Notes: generated by a model from the sequence alone, not told the origin. Shown: positions 7,641-14,844, counted from the first letter of the stretch. The stretch: 17,257 nt of DNA from JABCPE02 sp963518845 (GCA_963518845.1 CAUQKV010000031.1:1-17257); one strand, 5' to 3'. Translations and numbers: made by a program.

Positions 7641-9497
7641 ATGAAATTTATAGTTAAAAAAATCACATTTATTTTTAGTGTTTTTTCGGTTTTAGTGTTT
7701 GGTCAAGGTTCAAAAATAGACCAGATTATTACCAATGCCGAAATGCAGCGGGGAAGGCATCAGTTTGATAAAGCATACCAATCCATAAAAACAGCTGAAA
7801 AACTGGCTCGGCAAAAATCTGCAAAGGAACTTCCCAAAGTCTATTCGGAAATGGTGAAGTATCAGTTTTCGGTTTCTAATTCGGATTCAGCGAAGATTTA
7901 TACAGAAAAAGCCATGGCAGAGGCGCAGAGCATCAACCACCCTGAAGCCCTTGCCTATGGATATTACACCAAAGCGTATTATTATAACTATCTGGAAGTA
8001 AGGGATTTGGCAGTAGAGTTTTCTCAGAAATCATTGGATTTGGCGCAGAAACATAATTTAGACCTGCTAAAACCTCGTATATACTACATTCTTTATGGGG
8101 CTCACGCGAGTCTTGACCACACGGCTCAGGCTTATAAATACGCCATAGATGCTGTAAAATCGGCTAAAAAAGCTAAAAACTACAACTTGTTGTCCAATGC
8201 CTATTCGGCTATGTCTACATCTATGGGGCTTCTGTATAAAGAAAATCCGAAGCCTGAGTATATGGATAGTATATTGATTTACCTCAAAAAATCAGCAGAG
8301 GTCTATCATAAGCATCCTAATTTTGTGAGTCCAGAGACTTATGCCATTACCAATATCAACATTGCAGACTACTACTATCAGACCAAAGGAAGCGCAGACA
8401 GCATAAGAAAATATACAGAAATAGCCAAGCAGACTTCCCTGAACCGAGATGCAAGTTCGTCAGTGAAAGCCAATGCAGACGGGCTTTTGGCGCAGCTAGC
8501 CATTCGTCAGGGGGATTTTAACAAGGCTGAAAAACTATTGGTGGATGCCTATTCTGATATGGAGAAGCAGTCCTCGCTAGATTACCATACTTTGGCTTCT
8601 ATCTCGGAGGCGCTTTCTCAGTTGTATCAAAATAATAATAACTTTGAAAAGGCATTATTTTTCAAAAAACAAAAAGAACAATATAACGATAAAATATACG
8701 ACCAAAACCAGCAGGAACAAACCCACAAGCTGGAAGCCCAATACGAAAACAAGCGTATAAAATCCGAAATAGAAGTAGTAAAAGAGAGAGAAAAAAATAG
8801 GAGAATCCAAAATTATCTCTACATCAGTTTGGCTATTATGGCTGTATTTCTGCTGATTTTGGTGCGTAGAAACTATGCTAATAGGATGAAACTACAGGCG
8901 GAAAAAGAACTTCGCCTCCAAAAAGAAAAGCAGGAAGCTCAGGCTCAGGCTTTACATAAAGAAAAACAGCGCCGTCTGCTCTCTATTCAAAAAATAAGAG
9001 TGGAAAGAGAGTCTAAACTCCGTATTCTATTGGAACAAGAAGAGCAAGCCCGCCTAAAAGAACAGCAGGAATTACTTCGGTTAAAAAATGACCAAATGCA
9101 CAAGGAAGCCTTGGCAAATGCCCTCCAAATAGAGCGGAAAAATCAGCTTTTGGATGAAATCAGAGAGAGTATAAAAGCCAAGGAAACCGATGTAAATATA
9201 GACACCATACTAAAACAAGAGAAGCGAATGGAGGAAGCGCTGGATCAGTCTGTGAAGGAGTTTCAGGAAATCCACCCAGAGTTTTTCAGTAAGCTGAATG
9301 CCTTGTCGGATAACAAGCTTACGCCTCTTGACCTTAGATATTGTGCGTATATTCATTTGAAATTGTCTACCAAAGAACTCGCAACGATCTTTAATGTAGA
9401 GCCAAAAAGTATCCGAATGACCAAATACAGAATCAAACAAAAACTGAATTTGGATAAGGAAAAAGACTTGGAAGATTTTTTACAAAATATTGTTTAA
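7641..9497 (+). CDS. Membrane-anchored TPR protein with C-terminal LuxR-like DNA-binding domain
   Basis: The frame is open from a TTG at 7611, but the ATG at 7641 begins a good signal peptide (MKFIVKKITFIFSVFSVLVF, then GQ) and gives 618 residues; another ATG lies at 7629. A GGAGGAG run abuts 7641, so the ribosome site does not settle the choice. Residues about 25-345 are TPR repeats (for example EALAYGYYTKAYYYNYLEV and KALFFKKQKEQYNDKIYD). A single membrane helix (LYISLAIMAVFLLILV, about 392-409) follows, then a long K/E/Q-rich coiled coil (about 415-520). The C-terminal 60 residues hold a helix-turn-helix: LTPLDLRYCAYIHLKLSTKE, then LATIFNVEPKSIRMTKYRIK. The architecture matches a known Bacteroidota class of one-component regulators with periplasmic TPRs and cytoplasmic DNA binding. 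Ligand and targets are unknown. It is probably cotranscribed with the SpmAB-like gene. Confidence 0.88.
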   Translation: MKFIVKKITFIFSVFSVLVFGQGSKIDQIITNAEMQRGRHQFDKAYQSIKTAEKLARQKSAKELPKVYSEMVKYQFSVSNSDSAKIYTEKAMAEAQSINHPEALAYGYYTKAYYYNYLEVRDLAVEFSQKSLDLAQKHNLDLLKPRIYYILYGAHASLDHTAQAYKYAIDAVKSAKKAKNYNLLSNAYSAMSTSMGLLYKENPKPEYMDSILIYLKKSAEVYHKHPNFVSPETYAITNINIADYYYQTKGSADSIRKYTEIAKQTSLNRDASSSVKANADGLLAQLAIRQGDFNKAEKLLVDAYSDMEKQSSLDYHTLASISEALSQLYQNNNNFEKALFFKKQKEQYNDKIYDQNQQEQTHKLEAQYENKRIKSEIEVVKEREKNRRIQNYLYISLAIMAVFLLILVRRNYANRMKLQAEKELRLQKEKQEAQAQALHKEKQRRLLSIQKIRVERESKLRILLEQEEQARLKEQQELLRLKNDQMHKEALANALQIERKNQLLDEIRESIKAKETDVNIDTILKQEKRMEEALDQSVKEFQEIHPEFFSKLNALSDNKLTPLDLRYCAYIHLKLSTKELATIFNVEPKSIRMTKYRIKQKLNLDKEKDLEDFLQNIV

Positions 9498-9516
9498 GTA
9501 TTGAAAATCAAAATAT

Positions 9517-9554
9517 TACAAAGTAAGTAGACACTTTGTAGACGCTCTTTTTTT
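9517..9554 (+). terminator. Possible weak terminator after the TPR regulator
   Basis: TACAAAG (9517-9523) and CTTTGTA (9534-9540) form a perfect 7-pair stem with a 10-base loop. A run of seven T begins eight bases later. The stem is AT-rich and the T-run is displaced, so the call is tentative. Confidence 0.35.
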
Positions 9555-9583
9555 GGCAGGAGTATCATAATGTCATAATTTTA
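9553..9583 (+). promoter_or_regulatory. Possible promoter of the SPFH/zinc-ribbon operon
   Basis: TTG at 9553-9555 and TAATTTTA at 9576-9583 (one mismatch to TAnnTTTG) are separated by 20 bases, within the range for Bacteroidota promoters. The start codon follows 18 bases later. Confidence 0.4.
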
Positions 9584-9601
9584 CACTACAAAAATAAAGT
9601 T

Positions 9602-10576
9602 ATGGCAGATACAAATTCAAAACTTCCGTTTTTAGAGATTATAGAATGGGTGGAACCAGACCCAAATTTACTAATGTGGAAAGTTCCAGACCAAGATAAA
9701 GAAATAAAAAACGGAGCAAAACTCATCGTGCGCGAGAGCCAGACAGCACTCTTCCTGAACGAAGGTGTGGCAGCGGATGTTTTCCCAGCAGGAACGCATG
9801 AATTATCTACTAAAAATATTCCGATTCTATCTAAGCTTAAAGGCTGGAAGTATGGTTTTGAAAGTCCATTCAAGGCTGATGTATACTATTTTTCTACCAA
9901 GCAGTTTGTAAACCTGAAATGGGGGACGCCGGCGCCTGTTCTGATGAGAGATCCGCAGTTTGGGCAGGTTCGGGTAAGGGCTTTTGGTTCGTATAATGTG
10001 CGCATCACCGATGTAGCGAAGTTTTTCAAGGAATATGCAGGAACTTATCCTATGCTTACGGTCTTTGAGCTTGAAAATCAGTTGAGGGATTTCATTGCGC
10101 CGAAGTTCGGTGAGGTGCTTTCTAATGCAGGGCTTTCGGTTCTTGATTTGGCTGGAAATATGACTGCTTTGAGCGAAAAAATCCGTCCTCTTATAGAGCC
10201 TTATTTTGCTGATTTTGGGGTGGAAGTTACCCAGTTTATGGTGAGTTCTGCGACTCTCCCAGAGGAGGTTACGGAGTTCTATGACAAGGTGACTAATATG
10301 AATATGATAGGCGATATGGAGCGTTTCCAGAAATTTAATACAGCGATCGCGATAGGGAATGACCGTAGTAATATAAGTTCAGGAATACAGGAGGGCATGG
10401 CGATGGGGGCTATGATAAGCGCGATGCAGCAGCAGACACAGCAAAACCAGCCACAAAATTCGGTTCAAGATGATGCCACGGCCAAACTTCAAAAATTAAA
10501 AACGCTTTTTGAGAGTGGGCTTATAGATGAAACCGAATACAAGGAAAAGAAAGCAGAAATATTATCAAATCTTTGA
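9602..10576 (+). CDS. YdjI-like SPFH domain protein with C-terminal SHOCT domain
   Basis: The 324-residue protein has no signal peptide or membrane helix and is probably cytoplasmic or membrane-peripheral. Residues about 30-250 match the SPFH family called virion-core-protein-like (YdjI type): LIVRESQTALFLNEG, FPAGTHELSTKNIP, VLMRDPQFGQVRVRAFGSY and YFADFGVEVTQFMVSSATLP. A low-complexity M/Q-rich linker (about 265-292, AMGAMISAMQQQTQQNQPQN) leads to a short C-terminal SHOCT helix pair (LQKLKTLFESGLIDETEYKE). In Bacillus the YdjI protein works with PspA-like and zinc-ribbon proteins at the membrane; that link is family knowledge. Here only the zinc-ribbon partner, 26 bases downstream, is present and no PspA-like gene is seen. 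A role in envelope stress or membrane organisation is inferred. Confidence 0.9.
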   Translation: MADTNSKLPFLEIIEWVEPDPNLLMWKVPDQDKEIKNGAKLIVRESQTALFLNEGVAADVFPAGTHELSTKNIPILSKLKGWKYGFESPFKADVYYFSTKQFVNLKWGTPAPVLMRDPQFGQVRVRAFGSYNVRITDVAKFFKEYAGTYPMLTVFELENQLRDFIAPKFGEVLSNAGLSVLDLAGNMTALSEKIRPLIEPYFADFGVEVTQFMVSSATLPEEVTEFYDKVTNMNMIGDMERFQKFNTAIAIGNDRSNISSGIQEGMAMGAMISAMQQQTQQNQPQNSVQDDATAKLQKLKTLFESGLIDETEYKEKKAEILSNL

Positions 10577-10602
10577 TAATCAAGCGTTAAAATAATAAAC
10601 CA

Positions 10603-10878
10603 ATGGAGGACGAAAATAAATCTTCTGGAAAAGCAATGTCTTTTCTGGAACGAATGAGACAAAGGTCTCAGGCTCAGAAAAAATATGGAGATGATATTTT
10701 TCAGCCGAAAGAAACTGCTGAGATTGATACGCAAGACTGCCCAAACTGCGGGGCAGGACGAGCCAAACGAGATGGTGTAACTCACTGTGCCTATTGTGGT
10801 TATGAGTTTATACAAACGACCTTGGGTGATGGTATCTACATTACAAAAGAGGATAACTCTCGGAAATCCAATAAATAA
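10603..10878 (+). CDS. Small zinc-ribbon protein, partner of the SPFH protein
   Basis: The 91-residue protein has one four-cysteine zinc ribbon with CPNCG at 46-50 and CAYCG at 62-66, so the ligands are Cys46, 49, 62 and 65. The N-terminal 40 residues are charged and helical (FLERMRQRSQAQKKYGDD). The C-terminus is short and polar. There is no membrane helix, which differs from the Bacillus YdjG-type protein as I know it. It lies 26 bases after the SPFH gene on the same strand, and a strong terminator follows, so the two almost certainly form an operon. The zinc ribbon could bind the SPFH protein or nucleic acid; the sequence does not decide. Confidence 0.85.
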   Translation: MEDENKSSGKAMSFLERMRQRSQAQKKYGDDIFQPKETAEIDTQDCPNCGAGRAKRDGVTHCAYCGYEFIQTTLGDGIYITKEDNSRKSNK

Positions 10879-10898
10879 AAATAGTGAAACTATTGCTT

Positions 10899-10932
10899 AG
10901 GGACTTTTGAAATTTCAAAAGTCCCTTGTTTA
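10899..10932 (+). terminator. Perfect palindromic terminator after the SPFH/zinc-ribbon operon
   Basis: AGGGACTTTTGAAA (10899-10912) is the exact reverse complement of TTTCAAAAGTCCCT (10913-10926), followed by TGTTTATT. The inner pairs must open to make the loop. A small hairpin AATAG/CTATT lies just before it. The perfect symmetry means it could also act on minus-strand transcripts. Confidence 0.8.
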
Positions 10933-10975
10933 TTATAAAACAAAGAAGTTTCTTAAAATCAAATTAAAAATTCCG

Positions 10976-10983
10976 TAAATTGC
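10976..10983 (+). promoter_or_regulatory. Putative promoter element of the first tandem paralogue
   Basis: TAAATTGC resembles the -7 element TAnnTTTG with one T missing, within the block TCCGTAAATTGCACAC. The same block precedes all three tandem genes at a similar distance from the ATG (about 20 to 24 bases). The conservation could also simply reflect duplication. Confidence 0.45.
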
Positions 10984-11002
10984 ACACAAAATAAAAAAGA
11001 AA

Positions 11003-11989
11003 ATGAAAAGAATTTTATTAGCCGTGATGCTTTCCATAGGTGTGTTAGGCTTTGCACAGAATAGTGAGGAAAAAATAAAGGGAATGATAAAAGAACAGAT
11101 TGTAGATAAAATAAAAAACTACAAACTTACCGACCTAGTTCCATACTCCAAAGATGGTAAGAAATGGGCGCTGATGGATGTGAAATCTAGAAAAATCCTG
11201 ACAGATTTTGTGTTAAATGAACCTAGTACTTTTAATCCTGATATCTATGTTAAATTATATGGAGAATCTGGTGAAGAAAGTGAGATAATTTATTCAGATT
11301 ATAGATTAGAATCAGAAGTAGGGTTGATTTATCCTGTCGCAGCAGTCCAGACTGTTGATGCTGATAACTCACCTTTTCAAGTAAAGGAAAAGAGGAAGAT
11401 AGAAGTTGATGAGACAAAATATAAATATATATTAAAACCAATACTCTACAAGGAAGAGTATTATGCTATAGCTACTAAAAAAGATAACAGTGATGTTCTT
11501 ATTAATGAAAGAGGAGAAGAACTCAAAGGGTTTCATTTTAGAGTTATAAAAGACTCCTATCTTTGTAAAGATAAAAATCCAAACGAAAAAATTTTTTATG
11601 TAGAAGGTTTCGATGGTAAAAAGGGCTTTATAACTATATCAGGGAAGAGAAAACTCTATGGTAAGCTAATGAATGAACCGAGGTCTTATGTTTTTGATCA
11701 GGGGCATCAAAGTGCTTTTGGGTATAGTCTTCAGAAAGATAATGATGATATTAGAAAAATAAAAAAATCGGGTATAGTAGATACATCCACACAAGAATGG
11801 CTGATAAAACCGCAGGAAAAGTATAAAATTTACAGTATACTTTATACTTCATCAGAAATAATGATGGAGGATGAGGAATATGATGTAACAAATAGGAACA
11901 AAGCCACTGTATATTTCTTAGCAACCGACCAAAGTAGTCAGCACTTTGTTTTAGATATAAAAGGAAATCCTATTTTACCGAAAAATTAA
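11003..11989 (+). CDS. Secreted WG-repeat-like protein, tandem paralogue 1
   Basis: The 328-residue protein begins with a signal peptide ending LGFAQ (about residue 19), with no lipobox cysteine. The conserved N-terminal block (about 32-66) reads IVDKIKNYKLTDLVPYSKDG then KKWALMDVKSRKILTDF; the latter looks like a degenerate WG (beta-strand) repeat. Further repeat-like units are NSDVLINERGEELKGFHF and EGFDGKKGFITISGKRKLYG. The C-terminal block (about 255-328) includes GIVDTSTQEWLIKPQEKYKI and ends GNPILPKN. The stretch about 70-135 (NPDIYVKLYGESGEESEIIY and on) is not alignable with the paralogues. I do not know the function; export and tandem diversification suggest a surface or periplasmic binding role, which is inference. 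It has its own promoter-like block and terminator. Confidence 0.82.
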   Translation: MKRILLAVMLSIGVLGFAQNSEEKIKGMIKEQIVDKIKNYKLTDLVPYSKDGKKWALMDVKSRKILTDFVLNEPSTFNPDIYVKLYGESGEESEIIYSDYRLESEVGLIYPVAAVQTVDADNSPFQVKEKRKIEVDETKYKYILKPILYKEEYYAIATKKDNSDVLINERGEELKGFHFRVIKDSYLCKDKNPNEKIFYVEGFDGKKGFITISGKRKLYGKLMNEPRSYVFDQGHQSAFGYSLQKDNDDIRKIKKSGIVDTSTQEWLIKPQEKYKIYSILYTSSEIMMEDEEYDVTNRNKATVYFLATDQSSQHFVLDIKGNPILPKN

Positions 11990-11997
11990 CTAAAAAG

Positions 11998-12022
11998 CAC
12001 CTTTTCAAAAAGGTGTTTTTTT
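11998..12022 (+). terminator. Intrinsic terminator of tandem paralogue 1
   Basis: CACCTTT (11998-12004) pairs with AAAGGTG (12009-12015), followed by seven T. The same hairpin recurs after paralogue 2. Confidence 0.82.
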
Positions 12023-12058
12023 ATGTTTTAAAATTAACAGAGAAACAGCAAAATTCCG

Positions 12059-12066
12059 TAAATTGC
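12059..12066 (+). promoter_or_regulatory. Putative promoter element of the second tandem paralogue
   Basis: TAAATTGC lies within TTCCGTAAATTGCGCA, matching the block before paralogues 1 and 3. It starts 31 bases before the ATG at 12090. No clear -33 TTG is seen. Confidence 0.45.
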
Positions 12067-12089
12067 GCATGAAAATAAAAGAATAAGAA

Positions 12090-13040
12090 ATGAAAAGAAT
12101 TTTATTAGCCATGATGCTCTTTATAAGTGTATTGGGATTTGCACAGAGCGAAGAAGAGATAGTACAAAAGTATATTGTAGATAAAATAAAAGGTTACAAA
12201 CCTACAGACCTAGTTCCATACTCCAAAGATGGTGAGGATTGGGCACTGATGGATGTGAAATCTAGAAAAGTACTTACAGATTATGTGTTGAATTGGGCAA
12301 GTACTTTTAAACCAAAATTATCTATCAGTATGTATGTTAAAAAGTTTATAATAGGGAGTGTCACTTCAGATTATACGGTGGAGCTAGAGTCAAGAAGAGA
12401 AACTTTGCCACCAGAAATAGGGTATAGGAAATATGAAAAAATAAATAAACCTGCTTTTCAAATGGATGAAACAGGAAAAAAAACTGCTAGTAATCCTAAA
12501 TATAAATACATACTAGATATAGTATCACATAAAGGTGTATATTATGCCATAGTTTCTAAAAAGGATAACAGCTGGACACTCATTAACGAAAAAGGAGAGG
12601 AACAGAAAGGATTTCATTTCAAAGAAATATCAAATATTGGTTATAAAGATAAAGAAAGCGGAGAAGATGTTTTTAATGTGGAGAATTTTGATGGTAAAAA
12701 GGGTTTAATAACCATATTAGGAAAGAAAAAACTTTATGGTGAACTAATGAATAATTTTACTAAAAACGATATTGTTTTAGGGTATGTTGTTCAGAAAGAT
12801 AATGATTATTCTCACGAAATTAAAAAATCAGGCGTGGTAGATTTGGTTACACAAGAATGGCTGATAAAACCGCAGGAAAAGTATAAGATATACGATATAA
12901 TCTATACTTCATCAGAAAAATTAAAAAAATATGATGAAACAGACAGAAACAAAGCCATTGTATATTTCTTAGCAACCGACCAAAGCGGTCAGCGCTTCGT
13001 TTTGGATATCAATGGAAATCCTATTTTACCGAAAAATTAA
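12090..13040 (+). CDS. Secreted WG-repeat-like protein, tandem paralogue 2
   Basis: The 316-residue protein has signal peptide MKRILLAMMLFISVLGFAQ, then the shared block VDKIKGYKPTDLVPYSKDG and WALMDVKSRKVLTDYVLNW. The region about 75-140 is unlike the other copies (SISMYVKKFIIGSVTSDYTV, then RRETLPPEIGYRKYEK). Similarity returns at KYKYILD and continues through WTLINEKGEEQKGFHFKEI and NFDGKKGLITILGKKKLYGE. The C-terminal block SGVVDLVTQEWLIKPQEKYK to GNPILPKN is close to copy 3 at DNA level. The copy has its own leader and terminator, so each paralogue can be expressed separately. No catalytic motif is seen. Confidence 0.82.
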   Translation: MKRILLAMMLFISVLGFAQSEEEIVQKYIVDKIKGYKPTDLVPYSKDGEDWALMDVKSRKVLTDYVLNWASTFKPKLSISMYVKKFIIGSVTSDYTVELESRRETLPPEIGYRKYEKINKPAFQMDETGKKTASNPKYKYILDIVSHKGVYYAIVSKKDNSWTLINEKGEEQKGFHFKEISNIGYKDKESGEDVFNVENFDGKKGLITILGKKKLYGELMNNFTKNDIVLGYVVQKDNDYSHEIKKSGVVDLVTQEWLIKPQEKYKIYDIIYTSSEKLKKYDETDRNKAIVYFLATDQSGQRFVLDINGNPILPKN

Positions 13041-13047
13041 CCAAAAA

Positions 13048-13073
13048 AACACCTTTCTAAAAGGTGTTTTTTT
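13048..13073 (+). terminator. Intrinsic terminator of tandem paralogue 2
   Basis: AACACCTTT (13048-13056) pairs with AAAGGTGTT (13060-13068) over a CTA loop. T continues to 13073, and A-run and T-run flanks can extend the stem. It is homologous to the terminator after paralogue 1. Confidence 0.85.
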
Positions 13074-13109
13074 ATGCTTTAAAATTGGCAGAGAAACTAC
13101 AAAAAATCC

Positions 13110-13117
13110 GTAAATTG
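13110..13117 (+). promoter_or_regulatory. Putative promoter element of the third tandem paralogue
   Basis: TAAATTGC lies within ATCCGTAAATTGCACACAAA, identical over most of its length to the block before paralogue 1. A TTG stands at 13084-13086, 23 bases before it, at the long end of the accepted spacing. Confidence 0.45.
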
Positions 13118-13137
13118 CACACAAAATAAAAAAGAAA

Positions 13138-14076
13138 ATGAAAAGGATTTTATTAGCTGTGATGCTCTTCATAGGTGTATGGGGCTTTGCACAAAATATA
13201 GAAAAGATAATAAAAGAACAGATTGTAGATAAAATAAAAAACTACAAGCCTACAGACCTAGTTCCATACTCCAAAGACGGCAAAAAATGGGCGCTGATGG
13301 ATGTGAAATCCAGAAAAATCCTCACAGATTTTGTGATGAGAATACCAAGCACTTTTAATCCTAAATTTATGGCTGATATAAATATAGGGAAGTGGAACTA
13401 TGGAATGATGATTAATACAAATTATGATATTTTGCCACTTGTAATAGCTTGTTCTATTCCAGAATGGTTTGATGTTAAAAAAACAGATGAACTTGGTTTT
13501 CAAGTAGATGAACAAGGAAGAATGACAGCCTATAATAAGGATTATGAATATATATCAAACCCAATATTGTATAAAGGAGAATATTATATCATAATTATTA
13601 AAAAAGATAAAACTAATGTACTTATTAACCAAAAAGGAGAGGAGAAGGAAGGTTTTCATTTTAAAGAAATATTAGATATTTATTATAAAGATAGAGAGAC
13701 AGGAGAGAATGTTTTCTATGTAGAAGATTTTGAGGGAAAAAGAGGTTTGGTGACTATATCGGGGAAAAAGAAACTTTATGGAGAATTACTACAAGAAGTA
13801 TATAGTGGAGTTTTAGGATATAGTCTTCAAAAAGATGGTTTTTATTCAAATGAGATTAAAAAATCAGGTGTGGTAGATTTGATGACACAAGAATGGCTGA
13901 TAAAACCGCAGGAGAAGTATAAAATATACGATATAATCTACACTTCATCAGAAAAAATAAAAAAATATGATGAAACAGACCGAAACAAAGCAACTATATA
14001 TTTCTTAGCAACGGACAAAAGCGGTCAGCGCTTTGTTTTGGATATAAAAGGAAATTCTATTTTACCGAAGGAATAA
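13138..14076 (+). CDS. Secreted WG-repeat-like protein, tandem paralogue 3
   Basis: The 312-residue protein has signal peptide MKRILLAVMLFIGVWGFAQ and the block IVDKIKNYKPTDLVPYSKDG followed by KKWALMDVKSRKILTDF. The stretch about 70-125 (STFNPKFMADINIGKWNYGM, then CSIPEWFDVKKTDELG) is again private to this copy. The repeat-like units NVLINQKGEEKEGFHFKEIL and FEGKRGLVTISGKKKLYGEL and the C-terminal block SGVVDLMTQEWLIKPQEKYK to GNSILPKE are shared. It differs from copies 1 and 2 in lacking the CACCTTT-type terminator after its stop. The tandem unit therefore ends, or has been cut, at 14076. The function is unknown. Confidence 0.82.
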   Translation: MKRILLAVMLFIGVWGFAQNIEKIIKEQIVDKIKNYKPTDLVPYSKDGKKWALMDVKSRKILTDFVMRIPSTFNPKFMADINIGKWNYGMMINTNYDILPLVIACSIPEWFDVKKTDELGFQVDEQGRMTAYNKDYEYISNPILYKGEYYIIIIKKDKTNVLINQKGEEKEGFHFKEILDIYYKDRETGENVFYVEDFEGKRGLVTISGKKKLYGELLQEVYSGVLGYSLQKDGFYSNEIKKSGVVDLMTQEWLIKPQEKYKIYDIIYTSSEKIKKYDETDRNKATIYFLATDKSGQRFVLDIKGNSILPKE

Positions 14077-14154
14077 GTATGATTTTTCTGCAAAAATTGA
14101 AACTACTTTTATAATCTATTTTAAATAAAGAAGATACAGGAATTACAAGAAGAT

Positions 14155-14302
14155 TAGGTAATGATTTAGTAATAGTTCTTATTTTATTTGATTACACCTA
14201 TTTTCTCAGTAACTTCTGGGTACAAAGAATAAACTATTTTCCTAACTTCCTTACTTACAATCAATTCTATTTTGTAAAAAACCTAATAGGTAATGATTTA
14301 GT
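14155..14302 (+). repeat. Pair of 16-base direct repeats, 132 bases apart
   Basis: TAGGTAATGATTTAGT occurs at 14155-14170 and again, identical, at 14287-14302. The spacing is a multiple of three, so both fall in the same frame of the open 76-codon stretch (LGNDLV and IGNDLV). The second copy overlaps the small palindrome ACCTAATAGGT. Confidence 0.75.
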
Positions 14303-14354
14303 TACGGAATTTAATTCATTGCTTTGCGTTTATTCCTGTGATTAACTCACGATG

Positions 14355-14385
14355 CAAAGGTACAAATATTTTCCCAATTGGCAAA
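14355..14385 (-). promoter_or_regulatory. Consensus Bacteroidota promoter on the minus strand, no gene behind it
   Basis: Read on the minus strand, TTTG (complement of 14382-14385) is followed after exactly 19 bases by TACCTTTG (complement of 14355-14362), then CATCGTGAG. This matches the TTTG-N19-TAnnTTTG consensus at all fixed positions. Transcription would run left, toward 14340 and lower. No open frame with a start follows. A T6 run on the minus strand after CCTATTAGG (about 14274-14289) could end a short transcript. Confidence 0.7.
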
Positions 14386-14400
14386 AAAAAATCTAATTTT

Positions 14401-14452
14401 GCGGTCGCTACCGCACTACATCATGGAGGTTTCTAAACCTCCGTGTGAGTGC
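14401..14452. other. Nested inverted repeats, possible folded RNA or REP-like element
   Basis: GCGGT/ACCGC (14401-14405 and 14410-14414) is followed by a larger structure: inner arms CATGGAGGT (14422-14430) and ACCTCCGTG (14437-14445) with loop TTCTAA, and outer arms GCACT (14413-14417) and AGTGC (14448-14452). The C and G that the two hairpins share would make them compete. It is not a tRNA. The element lies just upstream of the minus-strand promoter, so it is probably not part of that transcript. Confidence 0.5.
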
Positions 14453-14844
14453 AGAGGCATCCACAAAATAGCCCGAATTTGCCTGACCAAAATTCTCACA
14501 AAGGACTCTATCACAACGAATATGTTTGATATGCAAAAAAGCAATTTATCCTATACCAAATAGTCGTTACAAAGGTTTCTAAAATAGTATCGAGTTTTAT
14601 AAAATAAATCATTGGATTCATAAAGTAGATATACAAGTAGATGTTGCATTTGCTTTTTGAATTCAAGTTCACTTCTTTTGTCTAAATCTCCTTGTGAATT
14701 TTAGATAATACTTTATCTAAGCAATCTGCCACTTTATATAGCTATCCAATAGGTCTACATTTTCACAAAAAACACTAAGCATATACAACAAAAATAGGTA
14801 AATAAGTGTATCTTGCTAATCCTCTATTAAATTATTTATAAATA

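Larger units (their letters stand above)
10970..14076 (+). repeat. Tandem triplication of a promoter-gene-terminator unit
   Basis: Three direct copies of a roughly 1 kb unit follow each other. Each has a leader containing TCCGTAAATTGC and a gene that starts with nearly the same 15 codons (MKRILLA.ML). Copies one and two end with a CACCTTT/AAAGGTG terminator. Copies two and three also share the leader stretch with AAAATT and AGAGAAAC. The third copy lacks the terminator and the similarity stops at its stop codon. The gene ends are conserved at DNA level; the middles are divergent. Confidence 0.85.

Noticed and set aside
14401..14475. tRNA or tRNA-like gene
   Set aside because: There is no cloverleaf, no T-loop GTTCGA-type sequence and no acceptor pairing; the pairing is that of nested hairpins.
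14378..14563. 61-residue ORF in the gene-poor stretch
   Set aside because: It runs through the nested inverted repeats, has no plausible leader and shows no protein-like pattern.
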